The notes beneath the pieces were generated by a model. The model had not been told where the DNA came from and made no database searches. It worked only from the letters and a program-made list of their open reading frames with translations. Below, piece by piece: positions 34,191 through 45,019 of a stretch of 64,000 nt of DNA (its first letter is position 1; the number at the start of each line of letters is the position of its first letter). The position numbers and the translations under genes were made by a program. The stretch covers positions 1,860,001-1,924,000 of the forward strand of contig JAMWBK010000006.1 of NCBI GenBank assembly GCA_029953675.1, read 5' to 3'. The stretch is from Rhodosorus marinus (lineage: Eukaryota; Rhodophyta; Stylonematophyceae; Stylonematales; Stylonemataceae).

Positions 34191-36510
34191 TACCTGCTTC
34201 CATAGGGAGCTCCTGAAGCCGACAACGCAAACCTCGACTTTTCAGCTTCAGTCGTTACAGTCTGCTAAGAAGCCCCCACCTCCATATTCCCGCCGTCAGT
34301 TCATACCCCCAAAACACTCGTAAAAACAAATAATTCCGAAAGAGATGGAATCCGAGTTGGCGCTACGAAACTCTCTGGGCAGGGACCCAACCCCCTTTTT
34401 GTTTTTCATTGTGCGCCTGATGGATTGAAAAGGGGCCTAAAAATATTTGCAAGAGGAATAGCCCGGGGGGCCTTATGCAGTTTCCAAATTGATTTAGGAT
34501 TGCATCAATATTGGTTTTCTGAGGTCATCTAAGATATAATCACAAGATATGATTTTGCGAAACGACGCGCGTTCTGTTCTTTCATTGGATGAAAAAAAAT
34601 TCTCCCAACCACCCCGAAACAACTCGAGGTGGAATTGCCTTTTCGTAGAACTGATTGACTAGAACACGTGGACCTGGAGGGTGCCATCGTTTGGTTACTG
34701 CTTTTCAATCCGGCAGAAAAAGTAGAACAATTGCATATCTTAACGTTTCCGAAACCAAACCAACTGCTCTTTAGTCACCCTTTGGAAGAGTTTGAAAATT
34801 GACTCGACATCACTGGTGTTCTCCTCGACCCCTGGGTCTCAGTCCTCGGTGTAGGGCACGCACTGGAGAAATTGTTCAGCCATACGTTTACTATGAACAT
34901 TAAATCCTGATTAATTGTGGCAAAAATCTGCCAATTAGCCAACGACAGGGTTGCAATTTCGCTCGCAATATCTCCCCACCGGATCATCTGGAACGGCGTA
35001 TTCGCTCTATAGTCAACACGGGAGGCGTTAGCTACACCCAAAAAATCTAAGACTCTTTTCGATGATTAGAATTTATTACTGAAATAGAAGAACTTGCTTT
35101 CGTGACCCCTCGCAAAAGAAAACAAAACCATCGCCACGATGGAAATATATCGACGGGTAAGAACCCCAGGTTTGAGTTCAATCGTCGCTTCCTCTTTGTA
35201 CCCCTAGCTAGGTTCAAGTCAACACGCCAAAGAAGTTCAACCCCTAGGAGAAAACTACCTTGCGGTTCTTCACCGATGCACGAGCAAATTACCATCCTTT
35301 GTTTACGAACATTTTATTCATTATCTCAATAATATTGGTTAATTTTACTTCTAGAGTAGTCAGCGCAGATGGTAGTCTTCTCGCTGTAGAAATACCAAGT
35401 GGTATGGCCAGTTCGTGCATTGACCATGCCAGTCCTAGGCCCTGAGGGTAGATATTCTTGAACATTATCCTATCAAAATAAATGAATTGTATAGGGGGTT
35501 AATGAGTACCCCTCGAAATAGGATTTTATTAAAAACATCCGAGAGAGTACTTTCGAGCAATTTTGGAACCCCGGCATGAGTGAGAGTTTCCCCCCTCCTC
35601 TGGCCGAGTATTTTTATCAATCTCTTCCTCCGTTGCCAGAATGAGAGACTTGCGAGGGGGGTTAGGGAAGTCTAGTTTCGACCTCCGACCAACTAGAAAC
35701 ACCAAGTACAAGTCACGCAGAGGTCGTATAGGTAAGTTGGTGGCGGATTCCCAACAACGAGCAGCGTGCGATGTCTTTCGCTCCAGTCTTCCAAGGGGGG
35801 GGGGGGAGGGGAGAGATAGCTGTAAGCGTGATGATTGTGTAGAATTTTTGTTGTCGAAAGAACGAGGTGAACTAAATCTTTAGATTTTTTCGCATAAGAA
35901 GATCTTTTTCTTTTTTCATATGGGGCTTACGACTTGAGAAACCCCGCGAGGTGGAATCTGGGTTTTTTGAGAAGAAACTCGTTTTTTCCTACCCGGGGGG
36001 GGTGTGAGGACAGGGAGGGAGGGGGGAGGTTGTTCTTTAAGTACACAATTAGTTTCCTTCCCAAACGACAATCTGCTTTTGCGGGGAACTGCTTTTTTTT
36101 TTGGGTTGGCTTGTTTTTCGTTTCCTTTTGAGAGCTGACAGGTTGTTTGGATAGAACCAGTGAAGCCGGGTGGGGCTGGGCGGAGTGGTGGGACTTTTGG
36201 GGAGAGGCAAGGAAGGGATGGCCTTCTTTCGTACACAGTTTTCGTGAAGTCATGCACGGTTAGGACTTAGAACGCAGGGGAAATTGGTGGTCTCTTTGAC
36301 GCTTGCAACTGCGTTTTTGGTTCTGGTATTTGCCTCTGCTGGGACTGAGCAAATGGCTTGAACTGGAGCTTTTACAGAACGCAGAAGAGAGAACGCGTCC
36401 TGTGTAAGCGGGGAAGGGGTCGGAGGGCCCAGGTTAAAGGTCAGAGCTTTGGTTCAGGTTGATCATTAGCTTTTTCGCCATTGAGTGATTTTTGGGAGGT
36501 TGGAGAAGAA
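34191..36510. other. Intergenic region and G/T-rich leader of the bZIP gene
   Basis: 34200-34330 is a C/A-rich tract (leader of the minus gene to the left). 34330-35880 has no supported gene. G runs occur at 35795-35806 and 35995-36002. 35890-36510 is G/T-rich and leads into the bZIP ATG; minus frames over it are antisense. Confidence 0.45.
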
Positions 36511-37827
36511 ATGGATGAAAGGAGCAAGGCGCTCAGTGATGTTACTGCGACGCCGAAAATGGCGCAAATGGGTTCGGACATGATGTCGAGTGGCGGAGTT
36601 GGCGCCTTGATGAGCCCTAGTAAATGGATGCAAACACCTCCGGTGAGGGGTTCTAACAGTTTTCCAGTGCAGCAGCCTTACAATGGACCGGAGATGTCAC
36701 CACAGCTGGTAGTAATGGGTTCTGGAGTAGGAATGACTCCGTTTGTTGAGATGTTTGGACATCAAATTCTGCCTTCGCCTGGTCCGGACATCAGTTTCAC
36801 ACCAAGCTTTCCGGTGGTACCGGCGCAGGCTCCGCAGCAGGCGAGTGTGAGAAAGAGCGCAATCAAAGATGAGTTTCAGAAGTGGACTCAAGATGAAAGA
36901 AATCAGAGAACCCCGAAGTAAGTATTTCTCCACCGTTCTTTTCGCCTTTGGCTATAGTCAGGGAAGAATGTGAGTTGCAGCGTTTGAGTTGGTCTAACGA
37001 AGTGCGGTTGTTCATGTGATAATTGATGTAGCATGATGACTCCGAATTTGGGAACGCAGAGTTTTACGGAAACGCCGATATCGAGCGTTGGCAGCAAGCA
37101 CAGTTTATCTCCACCATTTTCGCAACAAGTTCATCAACCGACCCCTCACAGACAGCGATATGTGAAGGTAGATTACGGGATGACGCCGCCGCCGCAGGCG
37201 TATCCTTATGCGCCACCTCTTATGGGAAACATGCCGTCTTATCCGATGCCGATGCAACATTTGCAGCCTCCTCCTGGAACACAGTTTGAGTACTTCGAGA
37301 CTGAGACCAAGGAAGAACCTATGTTTGCTAGGGAGTACCACCCAGGCTATGTGAGGCAACCGTATCACGAAGACTACTATCAGCAAATGCCACCGGGGGA
37401 GCGGGTGAAACGTGAGGTAGGCGCGGGTACTTATCTTCCTTCGAGAAAGATGTTACGAATGATGTTGACTTTTAGATTTTGATTCCTTGACCACCATCAG
37501 GCCTATGGAGCAGAAGCAGAAATCAGCTCTATGCATAGGCCACGGACAGGTGTGACCATTGCGAGGAAGGAGGAAGCCACCACTAAGGCCGAGGACGATG
37601 ATGTTGTTGACAAGCAGCTATTGAAACAGATTAGATCTCGGGATGCTGCGTCGAGACAGCGCAGCAGACAAAAGGATTATCTGATCAAGCTTGAGCAGGA
37701 CAATGCGAAGTTCAAAGAGAGGGTGGACACGCTTGTTCAACAGAACGAGCGCCTACGACTTGATATTCGAATGAAGAATGGCCCTGACAGAGCAAGGCCT
37801 CCATCACAAGCGCGGGGGAAGAAGTAA
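36511..37827 (+). CDS. bZIP transcription factor with a Ser in place of the invariant Asn, 3 exons
   Basis: Exons 36511-36917, 37032-37416 and 37501-37827 give 372 aa. The first ~260 residues are low-complexity, rich in Pro, Gln, Met and Ser (transactivation-like), with repeated TP/SP sites. Near the C-terminus is a bZIP: basic region LLKQIRSRDAASRQRSRQKD, then heptad leucines in YLIKLEQDNAKFKERVDTLV and QQNERLRLDI. In the canonical N-x7-R signature the Asn contacts DNA bases; here the position is Ser (TCT, S-x7-R). The upstream TTG in the open frame was ignored in favour of the ATG at 36511. A long G/T-rich leader precedes it. Class beyond bZIP cannot be assigned. Confidence 0.85.
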
Positions 37828-38695
37828 TGGCGTCCTCACGTGACTAACGATTGTAATGGATGTCTAAAGTACAACTCGTATTTATGGACTGCCGTAAAAC
37901 ACTCCTTAGTGGAGGACGTGGCCTGGATGGTGGAAAGAGGATGGTTTATGCATAATAGGAACAACTTGCAAAGGTTGCTGAGACGGTTTTGGGGATTTGG
38001 CAGTCGCAGAACGGGCCGAAGAATGAAATGTTCTGGTCAAGCGCTCTCTGAGGGTGGGCCAGGTCTCAGAGAGCGTCCGGGATGTTTCTTTGACTGCATG
38101 GTGTAAAGTAGCTGCCACGCATCTCGAATTGTACAGCTTCGCGACATTGCCCAAGTTTCCTTCTGTTAGGAAGGGAGTATATGGATATGAAATCTTTTGT
38201 TTTGGTACACTTCCTCTTCTGTGGAAGCATATTCAGTTTGGTATTTATAAAGCAAACAAAATTTAAACTAGTCGGTCCTGCCATTGTCACACGTCACTAC
38301 AGCATTTTGCTCGAAGGAGCCCATGTAGAAGTACTGATTCATCATTTCCAGTACGGCGCGTACCGGCGAACCATAGCATGCAACTATTTGCGGAACGATT
38401 TATGTGCGAGATCCCTTGAACCTGAGGTTTGACTGCTAAAGATTCGAAAGCGTCGGCGTAATTCAAGCCTCCTCCGACGCATAGACAGGTTACGGTTAGA
38501 CCCTTCTCTTAACTTTACTTCCACTACTGAAGTGAACTTCCCCGTACATCCAAACGTGAGGGACACGGGGAGGTCGTCAACTCAATAAAAAAACAAGGAT
38601 ACCCGGGAGCCCGAAGAAAACACAAGAAAGCATTGAAGGTATTCCTAATACTTCTTTGCAAACTTGGGACGGAATAGGGTGTCTCCGCGCAGCTC
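37828..38695. other. Convergent intergenic spacer
   Basis: 3' flanks of the bZIP gene (+) and the small TM-protein gene (-). No supported gene or repeat. Confidence 0.5.
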
Positions 38696-39198
38696 TCACT
38701 CCTCCACCTTGAAGTGATGTTGCCTTCTCCACTCGGGGTCCTTGATCCATTTGCGAACATAGTAAGGATTCCTCGATTCCTTCAATGCTTCCTCTAGCGA
38801 ATTGAGACCGGGAAACGAGTATTAGCGGAAATAAATATATCGAAACAGCGAACAGTGCAATAGCCTAGAGGAGCAAGCAGAGCAATTGCAAGGACCACGT
38901 ACCATTCGTCTTGTCAGTTTGTCCCGCCCAGAGCATGAGCAAGGGAATAGTAACTGCAGTAATGCAAAGCCTATGCATTAAGATAAGCGACGTCAGTCCC
39001 TTCTAGAGCGGTTCTGCAAGGAAAGAAACCTTGACGCTAATAAATGGGTACATGGTACATCTCCGCTTACCAACGGGTCTCCTGCCACCCTTGGTTCCAC
39101 CAGAACATATACTGGTCCCTCATACTAACTTGAGGATGAGTCCAAGTTGGCGCGTACTTGTACGGCCCTCTCATTACCCGCTGAAGAATAGTCGACAT
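38696..39198 (-). CDS. 97-aa single-TM protein, possibly a mitochondrial inner-membrane subunit, 3 exons
   Basis: Exons read leftward 39198-39071, 38970-38903 and 38793-38696 close in phase to 97 aa. The product has a short N-terminal domain (MSTILQRVMRGPYKYAPTW, then SMRDQYMFWWNQGWQETRW), one hydrophobic helix (CITAVTIPLLMLWAG), and a charged tail (NPYYVRKWIKDPEWRRQHHF). Size, lack of a signal peptide, one TM and an Arg/Trp-rich tail resemble accessory subunits of respiratory complexes, but no specific family is recognised. The G/T-rich coding-strand leader at 39200-39500 supports the start. All introns are GT-AG. Confidence 0.6.
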
Positions 39199-40407
39199 TT
39201 CTATTAATCACGAACCCCACCCGACAGTGCTACTTCCCACACCTTCCCACACCTTCCCTTTCCACCCAAACAAGAAAAAAGAAACACCACGAAAGTCCAA
39301 AGGTTCACGAACCAGAAAACCAAAAACCTCAAGGGCGGCTTAAAATACTATCAACGTTCAACCTAATTTGTGAGAAACCAAAACAAAGCACCCTCCTTAC
39401 CCCGCCAACTCTCCACACCTCTTCAACGCTAGTTATCTACTGCCCAATTCACACCCCAAATACAAGCTTCCAAAGAAAACCTCCTAAACAATACCAAAAG
39501 CCTGGCAAGCTGATCGGCCACTGTTACCCTCAAAGTTCCAGGTCAGTTCAGGAAAACTTCCTCACCCCGATTCTGGATTGATATTCAATCAATACCAAAA
39601 TCTTTAATCGTTGAAATACATTTGTTCCTTCCGAGAAAATAATTATAAATATACAGGATCTCCATATTGACTGTATTTCAATCTAAATATTTCTTTCTAA
39701 ACAACCTTCTCCCCCGCCCTTCCCCCTCCTGTCCGGGTAAAAGTTTCAACCTGTGCAAGTGCAGATACCACCCACAAAATTAGAAATATTCAGTTAATAT
39801 GGCGAAAAATTGGTTTCTTTTCAGCCCTTGGGAGGAATTTTGTCAACAAATACTGCGAGGGGTCCTTCAGATTCTCTGGTTTTTGTTTTGAGGAGAACGG
39901 AGAGGGGTTTGGTGCAGCTCTAGTATTTTTTATTTTTTTTTGTGAAGGTTTTAGCTGGTGGGGTTAGTACAACTAGTACAGTCGATAATACTTTTTTGGG
40001 GGGTCGGGTTGCAGTGGTCGCTCTAATGGGATTTTGTTGAGGAAATGAGTAGATACAAAGATGCGGGAGGCAGATCTTGGCAGCCATGGCGATTTCCTTT
40101 GGTAGTTTTGCGTGTGGAGAGTAAGCAGTGAAGTTTAGCGGTAGTTACCTAGGTTTCTGTTTTCTTGGGTTTGGAATTTCGGCTCGGTCGTGCCCTTGTA
40201 CTGCATCCATTCATAGTCGCGGATTTAGGCGTCTCATTTTTGAAGAGGAGTTTTGTTTTGTTTTTTCATTGGAATCGAGGACAGAGCATATTTGTTTAAG
40301 ACGTATTCAGAATAGCATCTGGCGGTCTGAATTCGTAAGCGAGGGTGTTGCTTAGAGTAGGTAAGATTTTCTTTCATCCGACGATCGACAAATGAAATAG
40401 CAAGCGA
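39199..40407. other. Divergent intergenic region with both leaders
   Basis: 39200-39500 is C/A-rich (leader of the minus TM-protein gene), 39550-39700 is AT-rich, and 39830-40400 is G/T-rich (leader of the WDR26/GID7 gene). Plus frames near 40128 are leader, not coding. Confidence 0.5.
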
Positions 40408-42724
40408 ATGATGGTGATGAACCGGACAGAGAAGGAGTCCCAATGGCCCGCGAGACCGGCGGATCTAAATAATGAGGAGGCTGAGCTTGATAGGGTCGAG
40501 GTGGTTAGGCTGATTGCACAGGTAATGCCGATTAATTGTCGAGTTTGTTTTCACAGTCGTCCTGCGAGTATGTTCTCATAGAAGGCTCTACTTTGGTATG
40601 CCAGTGTCTGGAGGACTTCGGCCTTCCACAATCAGCGGAGTCGCTGGAGAACGAATCTGGCATTTCGGCTCTGTCAACCAGTGTGAAAGTGTTCAGACAG
40701 TGTATTTTAGCCGGAAATTGGGATGAGCTAGAAAATGTTCTAGAAGCCCTGGGGAAGTTTCGGTCAGAGGAGGACTATCAAAACGCTAGGTTTGTCCTCT
40801 ATCGACAGTACTATCTGGAGCTGCTCGAAAAGGGCGAAAAAATTGTAAGCCACACGAAGCAGTTCTTGCTGGGATCTAGCGGCCGGTATCTAATGAATGG
40901 ACATCTTCACTTGGTAGGAAGCGCTCTCCTCCTTAAGAAAGAAGCTTGAGCCGTGCTGTGGACAACTTGAGCAGTTGAAGGAGCTTTCTTTACTCGTTAT
41001 CTGCAAAACACCTGAGGAACTGAGGCGACGGGCGAAATGGAACGGCGTTGAATCACGAGCTGAAGTTCTCAGGGCTGTCCAAAGCTACATTCCGTCTTCG
41101 GTAATGCTTCCCGAGAAGCGGTTGCAAGCCCTTCTACGGCAGGCATTGATGTACCAGAAGGATAGTGCACAATATCCGTACACGAAACAGTCAAACCTGA
41201 GCCTCCTGGAAGATCTTGAGTATTCGAATGACAGAATACCTACGGTCACGAGCCGAGTCCTAACCAAACATAGGGACGAGGTATGGTTCGTTCAGTTTTC
41301 TCACAACGGAAAGTAGGTTATTTGCGCTGAAAAGTGTCCATACGTCCCAGCCCGCATAGACTCACAAGTTGCAATTCCCGCATCGCAGGTGGCTTGTTTC
41401 AGCTTCGAAGGATAGAACAATAATCGTGTGGGATGTGGAGAAGCTGAGGAAGTCCGACGATCAGTCGGAGGCAATATTGCATACTCTCGAGGGGCAGGAG
41501 GATCCTCTGTCATTCCTTTCGTGGAGCCCCGATGACAGCCTGCTTAGCTGCGGTAATGATAAAGTGATACGACTGTGGAGTATGGAGACAGGGACGAACG
41601 TTCATTCGCTGGAGAAGCACACGGACAGGGTCACAGCTTGCGCGTGGCTCAACAAGAGCTCGTAAGTATCAGCCAGCAGGTCGAGCTCGATTTAAAATAC
41701 TTGGGACAGTCTTGTAAGGGCTGGCTGCATCTGTTCAACGGCCAACCGGCATGTCCCCCATAGGAACTGAGGAGTATTACTCTCTTCGCTACTGACAAGT
41801 TCGCGTTCGCATGATGCAGTGAGCAACTAGTGCTCTCTACCGAATCTGACATGAGTTCCACTATTGTTTTGTCTGTGCAGGGCGCTCGTAAGCGCTGGAT
41901 TAGACCGCAAAATTCTGTTTTGGGTAGAGGTTCGTGGACAGTGGCAGACCAAGGACATGATTCTCGTGTCTGCGCAAATTATGGATATGGCTGTCGCAAG
42001 AGACGCCTCTAAGCTCGTCACAATTTGCTCCGACAATGTGATTCATATTTATGACACCACAACTGCCACGGAGATTTCCACGATCAAGGAGGAAGACAGT
42101 GTTATGTCTCTGTGCTTATCCGTGGTATGGATTCGCAAGCACGCTTGCCTCAATTGTGACGGGCCGCTGCTCTCAGAACTTTGACGCTCTTTTTTTGTGA
42201 CTCTGTTCAATGTCTCACTGCAGGACGGTGTCTCTCTCCTTGTTAATATGTCGCCTGTGAAAATTGCTCCTGTCATTCATGAATGGGACCTTACTGAGGA
42301 AAAGCTTGTGCAGAAGTACAGTGGACAGCGTCAGTCCAGGTTTGTGATTCGATCGTGCTTCAGCGGATACAATCAAATGTTTGTCCTCAGTGGAAGTGAA
42401 GATAGCAACGTAAGAACGACTTCTCACTCCCTTGGCCTCGATTGAAAATGCTGCTCAGAGCGTTATATTCGGATAGTCGGAGCTAGAAATCGCTCTGACC
42501 TCTCAAGGAAATATTTTGTTTGCTACCAGGTTTATTTGTGGAGGAGAAAAAACGGGTCTCTGATAGCGTCTCTCAGTGGGCATAGCCGTACTGTCAATGC
42601 TGTGAGCTGGAATCCTGTAGATCCGTTTGTGTTCGCATCAGCCAGTGACGATGGAACTGTGCGTATCTGGGACTCGTCATCACCCGTTGACAGCCCGGCG
42701 GAGCCTATGAACATAGCAGATTGA
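40408..42724 (+). CDS. WDR26: WDR26/GID7-type LisH-CTLH-WD40 protein of the GID/CTLH ubiquitin ligase, 7 exons
   Basis: Exons 40408-40521, 40605-40844, 40918-41312, 41389-41661, 41881-42124, 42224-42409 and 42530-42724 give 548 aa. Order: LisH ([20 protein letters not shown]), CTLH ([20 protein letters not shown], then [20 protein letters not shown]), a [16 protein letters not shown] linker typical of WDR26, then a beta-propeller with repeats starting [20 protein letters not shown] and including [29 protein letters not shown] and [17 protein letters not shown]26/GID7 is a substrate-recruiting or scaffolding subunit of the CTLH E3 ligase. An apparent coding stretch at 40546-40604 was treated as intron because it would split the LisH motif. 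Confidence 0.9.
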
Positions 42725-43725
42725 TACCACCAGATCAATCGGACCGACGATTAGCCAGAAAGGAGCGCTTGGGGGAGCGACTCAACATATGTGAAGAACG
42801 TGGGTGATTGTTGTCTCCTGCTTTTGCACCAATAGAGAGACAATAAATAGATTTGTACAACACCTCTCCCAAAGACGAAGTATTTCCAATCTCGCACATA
42901 AGCATTCGATCATGACCGCGTCAGGTTCTTCTTTTCCGGCCGAATGATTCGAACTCCTTGCAGGATGTTGAGATAAGCGGCGATGTCACCGCTAGCTGTG
43001 AGGAACAGGGAGAGTTGTACAGTTTTTCATCTCGAAGGTCCCTGGGAACTTTGAGCTTTCACGACGGTCAAAAGGCTGATTTGGCCTCAGAAACTTTGGT
43101 CGGTACCGCGCGCAGCCTTCTTGGGTTAATTTTGCTAGAATCTGGGCCTCCGTACCTTCTGTATCGTTAACCTCGCGCGTACTTTGCGACTGTTGGACAG
43201 AGTACCACTACGTCTCTCAACTTTAGAGATGACATCCTCGGCTCTAAGCGCAAAGTTGCTTAACCATCTTTTCTATTAAAAAACAAGAAACGCCTAAATC
43301 TATGAAATGGAGAACTAAATCTAATCCTTGACCCACCAAATTATCTATTATTTCAAATAAGAATCACCTGAACGTCTAAACACAGAACATACTGGGGAAA
43401 ACGACTGTAAATTAGGATTGAACCTTAATCTGTAATCTTGGTATTCAGAAAATCAATCAAGAAGGGATATTTCTCTTTCTATAGGAGAAATATCTTTGAT
43501 AATGGACCATTTAGGAATACCAAAGTTTTTAATTCATGAAATGGGTTTTGGTGTAGTAACGAACCGTTGTAACAGTGGAATTTAAAAGAGGGGATTTCTT
43601 GGCCCGGCTGGGACTGGTTAGTAGTGGAGGTGGTGGGTGTCATTGGGATCAAGGATCGATTGGGATTGAGGATGGTTTTGGTTAGAATAGCAAAGTGAAA
43701 AGGAAGAAATCAGAGAGAAACAAAG
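42725..43725. other. Intergenic region
   Basis: A 70-codon plus frame at 42958-43170 has no recognised features. 43260-43560 is AT-rich. 43560-43725 is the G/T-rich leader of the next gene. Confidence 0.45.
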
Positions 43726-44377
43726 ATGCCGTATGATACTGCTGAGTTTCCTGCGGAACCGAAGTTCTTTGGTCCGGAGCCGAAGTCTGGTCAGCTGACT
43801 CCTTACGCGGCGAAGTTGCTTGCACAGCTGTTCGGTATGCTTGCTCTCATCATTGTTGGAGTCAACACTCCGCAGACCGTGAATCCGTTTCAAGGAACAG
43901 GGATCGCCGTGATTTGCTTGTCTTATGGGCTCTTAGTCGTTCAAGGTTTGCTAATTATCCTAAGAACCTTTGTCGACATGACGAAGGAAAGCGGGATACA
44001 GCTCCAGGACAATGTTCTGTGCACGCAAGCGAGCGAAGCATACATAATGCTTTTCATTTCTGTCATTTGGGCGGCGATAGTTTGGATGTGCTCCTCCGCT
44101 GTGCTGACGGCTACGGTAAGCTCTGATCAACCTCTTACGCATGAAATTGTCTTGTCAACAGAAGGGTACTGACATGGAACCAATACGCTCTTGTGACCGC
44201 TAGGGGATCCAAGGCCTTGTCCAAGTTTTTGCTTGGCTAGGGATGGCCTCGGCGTTGTTCTCTGCGTTCCAAGCGCACCTCCACCGATGTGAGGAGACTG
44301 AAAACAACGAGATTCATTCGTACGAACTTCGCATTGGAACTCAAACTGGTGAAACTGTCGAAGCGCAGTACAGATAA
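43726..44377 (+). CDS. Four-TM membrane protein of unknown function, 2 exons
   Basis: Exons 43726-44115 and 44204-44377 give 187 aa. A short cytosolic N-terminus is followed by four hydrophobic segments: LLAQLFGMLALIIVGV, GTGIAVICLSYGLLVVQGLL, SEAYIMLFISVIWAAIVWMC and FAWLGMASALFSAFQ. The tail is hydrophilic (HRCEETENNEIHSYELRIG). The topology, with both ends cytosolic, recalls MARVEL/synaptogyrin-type vesicle proteins, but no signature residue proves it. No signal peptide. The splice is in phase. Confidence 0.7.
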
Positions 44378-45019
44378 GGCTGCTCGGGCGTTCCCAGCCA
44401 ATTCGCGGGAGCACAAACCCAGCGGAATTGGCACAAACCCTCCCACATGCTAAATATTTTTGTCCAATACGAGATCGGGTCCGGACACAAATTTTGGTTC
44501 CTTTTCGCGGACTGCGAGGATATCTAACCGAGAGCGTTGTTCCCGAGTTTTCCAACAACCCGGATCTTGATCGTATATCTTATAGTGTCTTCAGAAATTC
44601 ATCTAACACGCCAGATCGTAAGATATAAAACGCGAATTTCCCCCGAAAAAGCAGGGAGCGGGGGGACCACTCGAGCAAGAAAGCAGATTCTGGATCTGCC
44701 AGTGTCTGGGAGCGTACGGGTCTCCAATGTGGAACTCAATCACAGTGTTTTAAGAGTCCCTAGTCAAGCACAAACGGGGGAACGCTTTGAGATTCAACAC
44801 CCTCCGTGAAACTAATGTAAACAAATTGTAGCAGATACGGTAGTAATCAATGAGCGATACAAGGTCCCAAGCAGAGCGCGTGATCTCTCTTAAGTTATCG
44901 AATAGCAGTTTCGCACTCTAGCAAGTGAACTACTCCTCAACAAACTTCTGCGGATGCCCTACTCCGTTAGAGGTGCGTATCTAGCGTTTCCAGCGAAAAA
45001 GGACATCGGGAGTTACTCA
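44378..45019. other. Convergent intergenic spacer
   Basis: Between the four-TM gene (+) and the 2-isopropylmalate synthase gene (-). No supported feature. Confidence 0.5.

Noticed and set aside
35916-36257. 113-aa minus-strand open frame
   Set aside because: Antisense to the G/T-rich bZIP leader; proline-rich shadow without features.
40522-40604. Coding-looking segment inside the first GID7 intron
   Set aside because: Including it would insert residues into the LisH motif; splicing to 40605 restores [12 protein letters not shown].
42930-42965. Possible tRNA T-arm (GATTCGAACTCC)
   Set aside because: No matching acceptor stem, D-arm or anticodon arm could be drawn around it.
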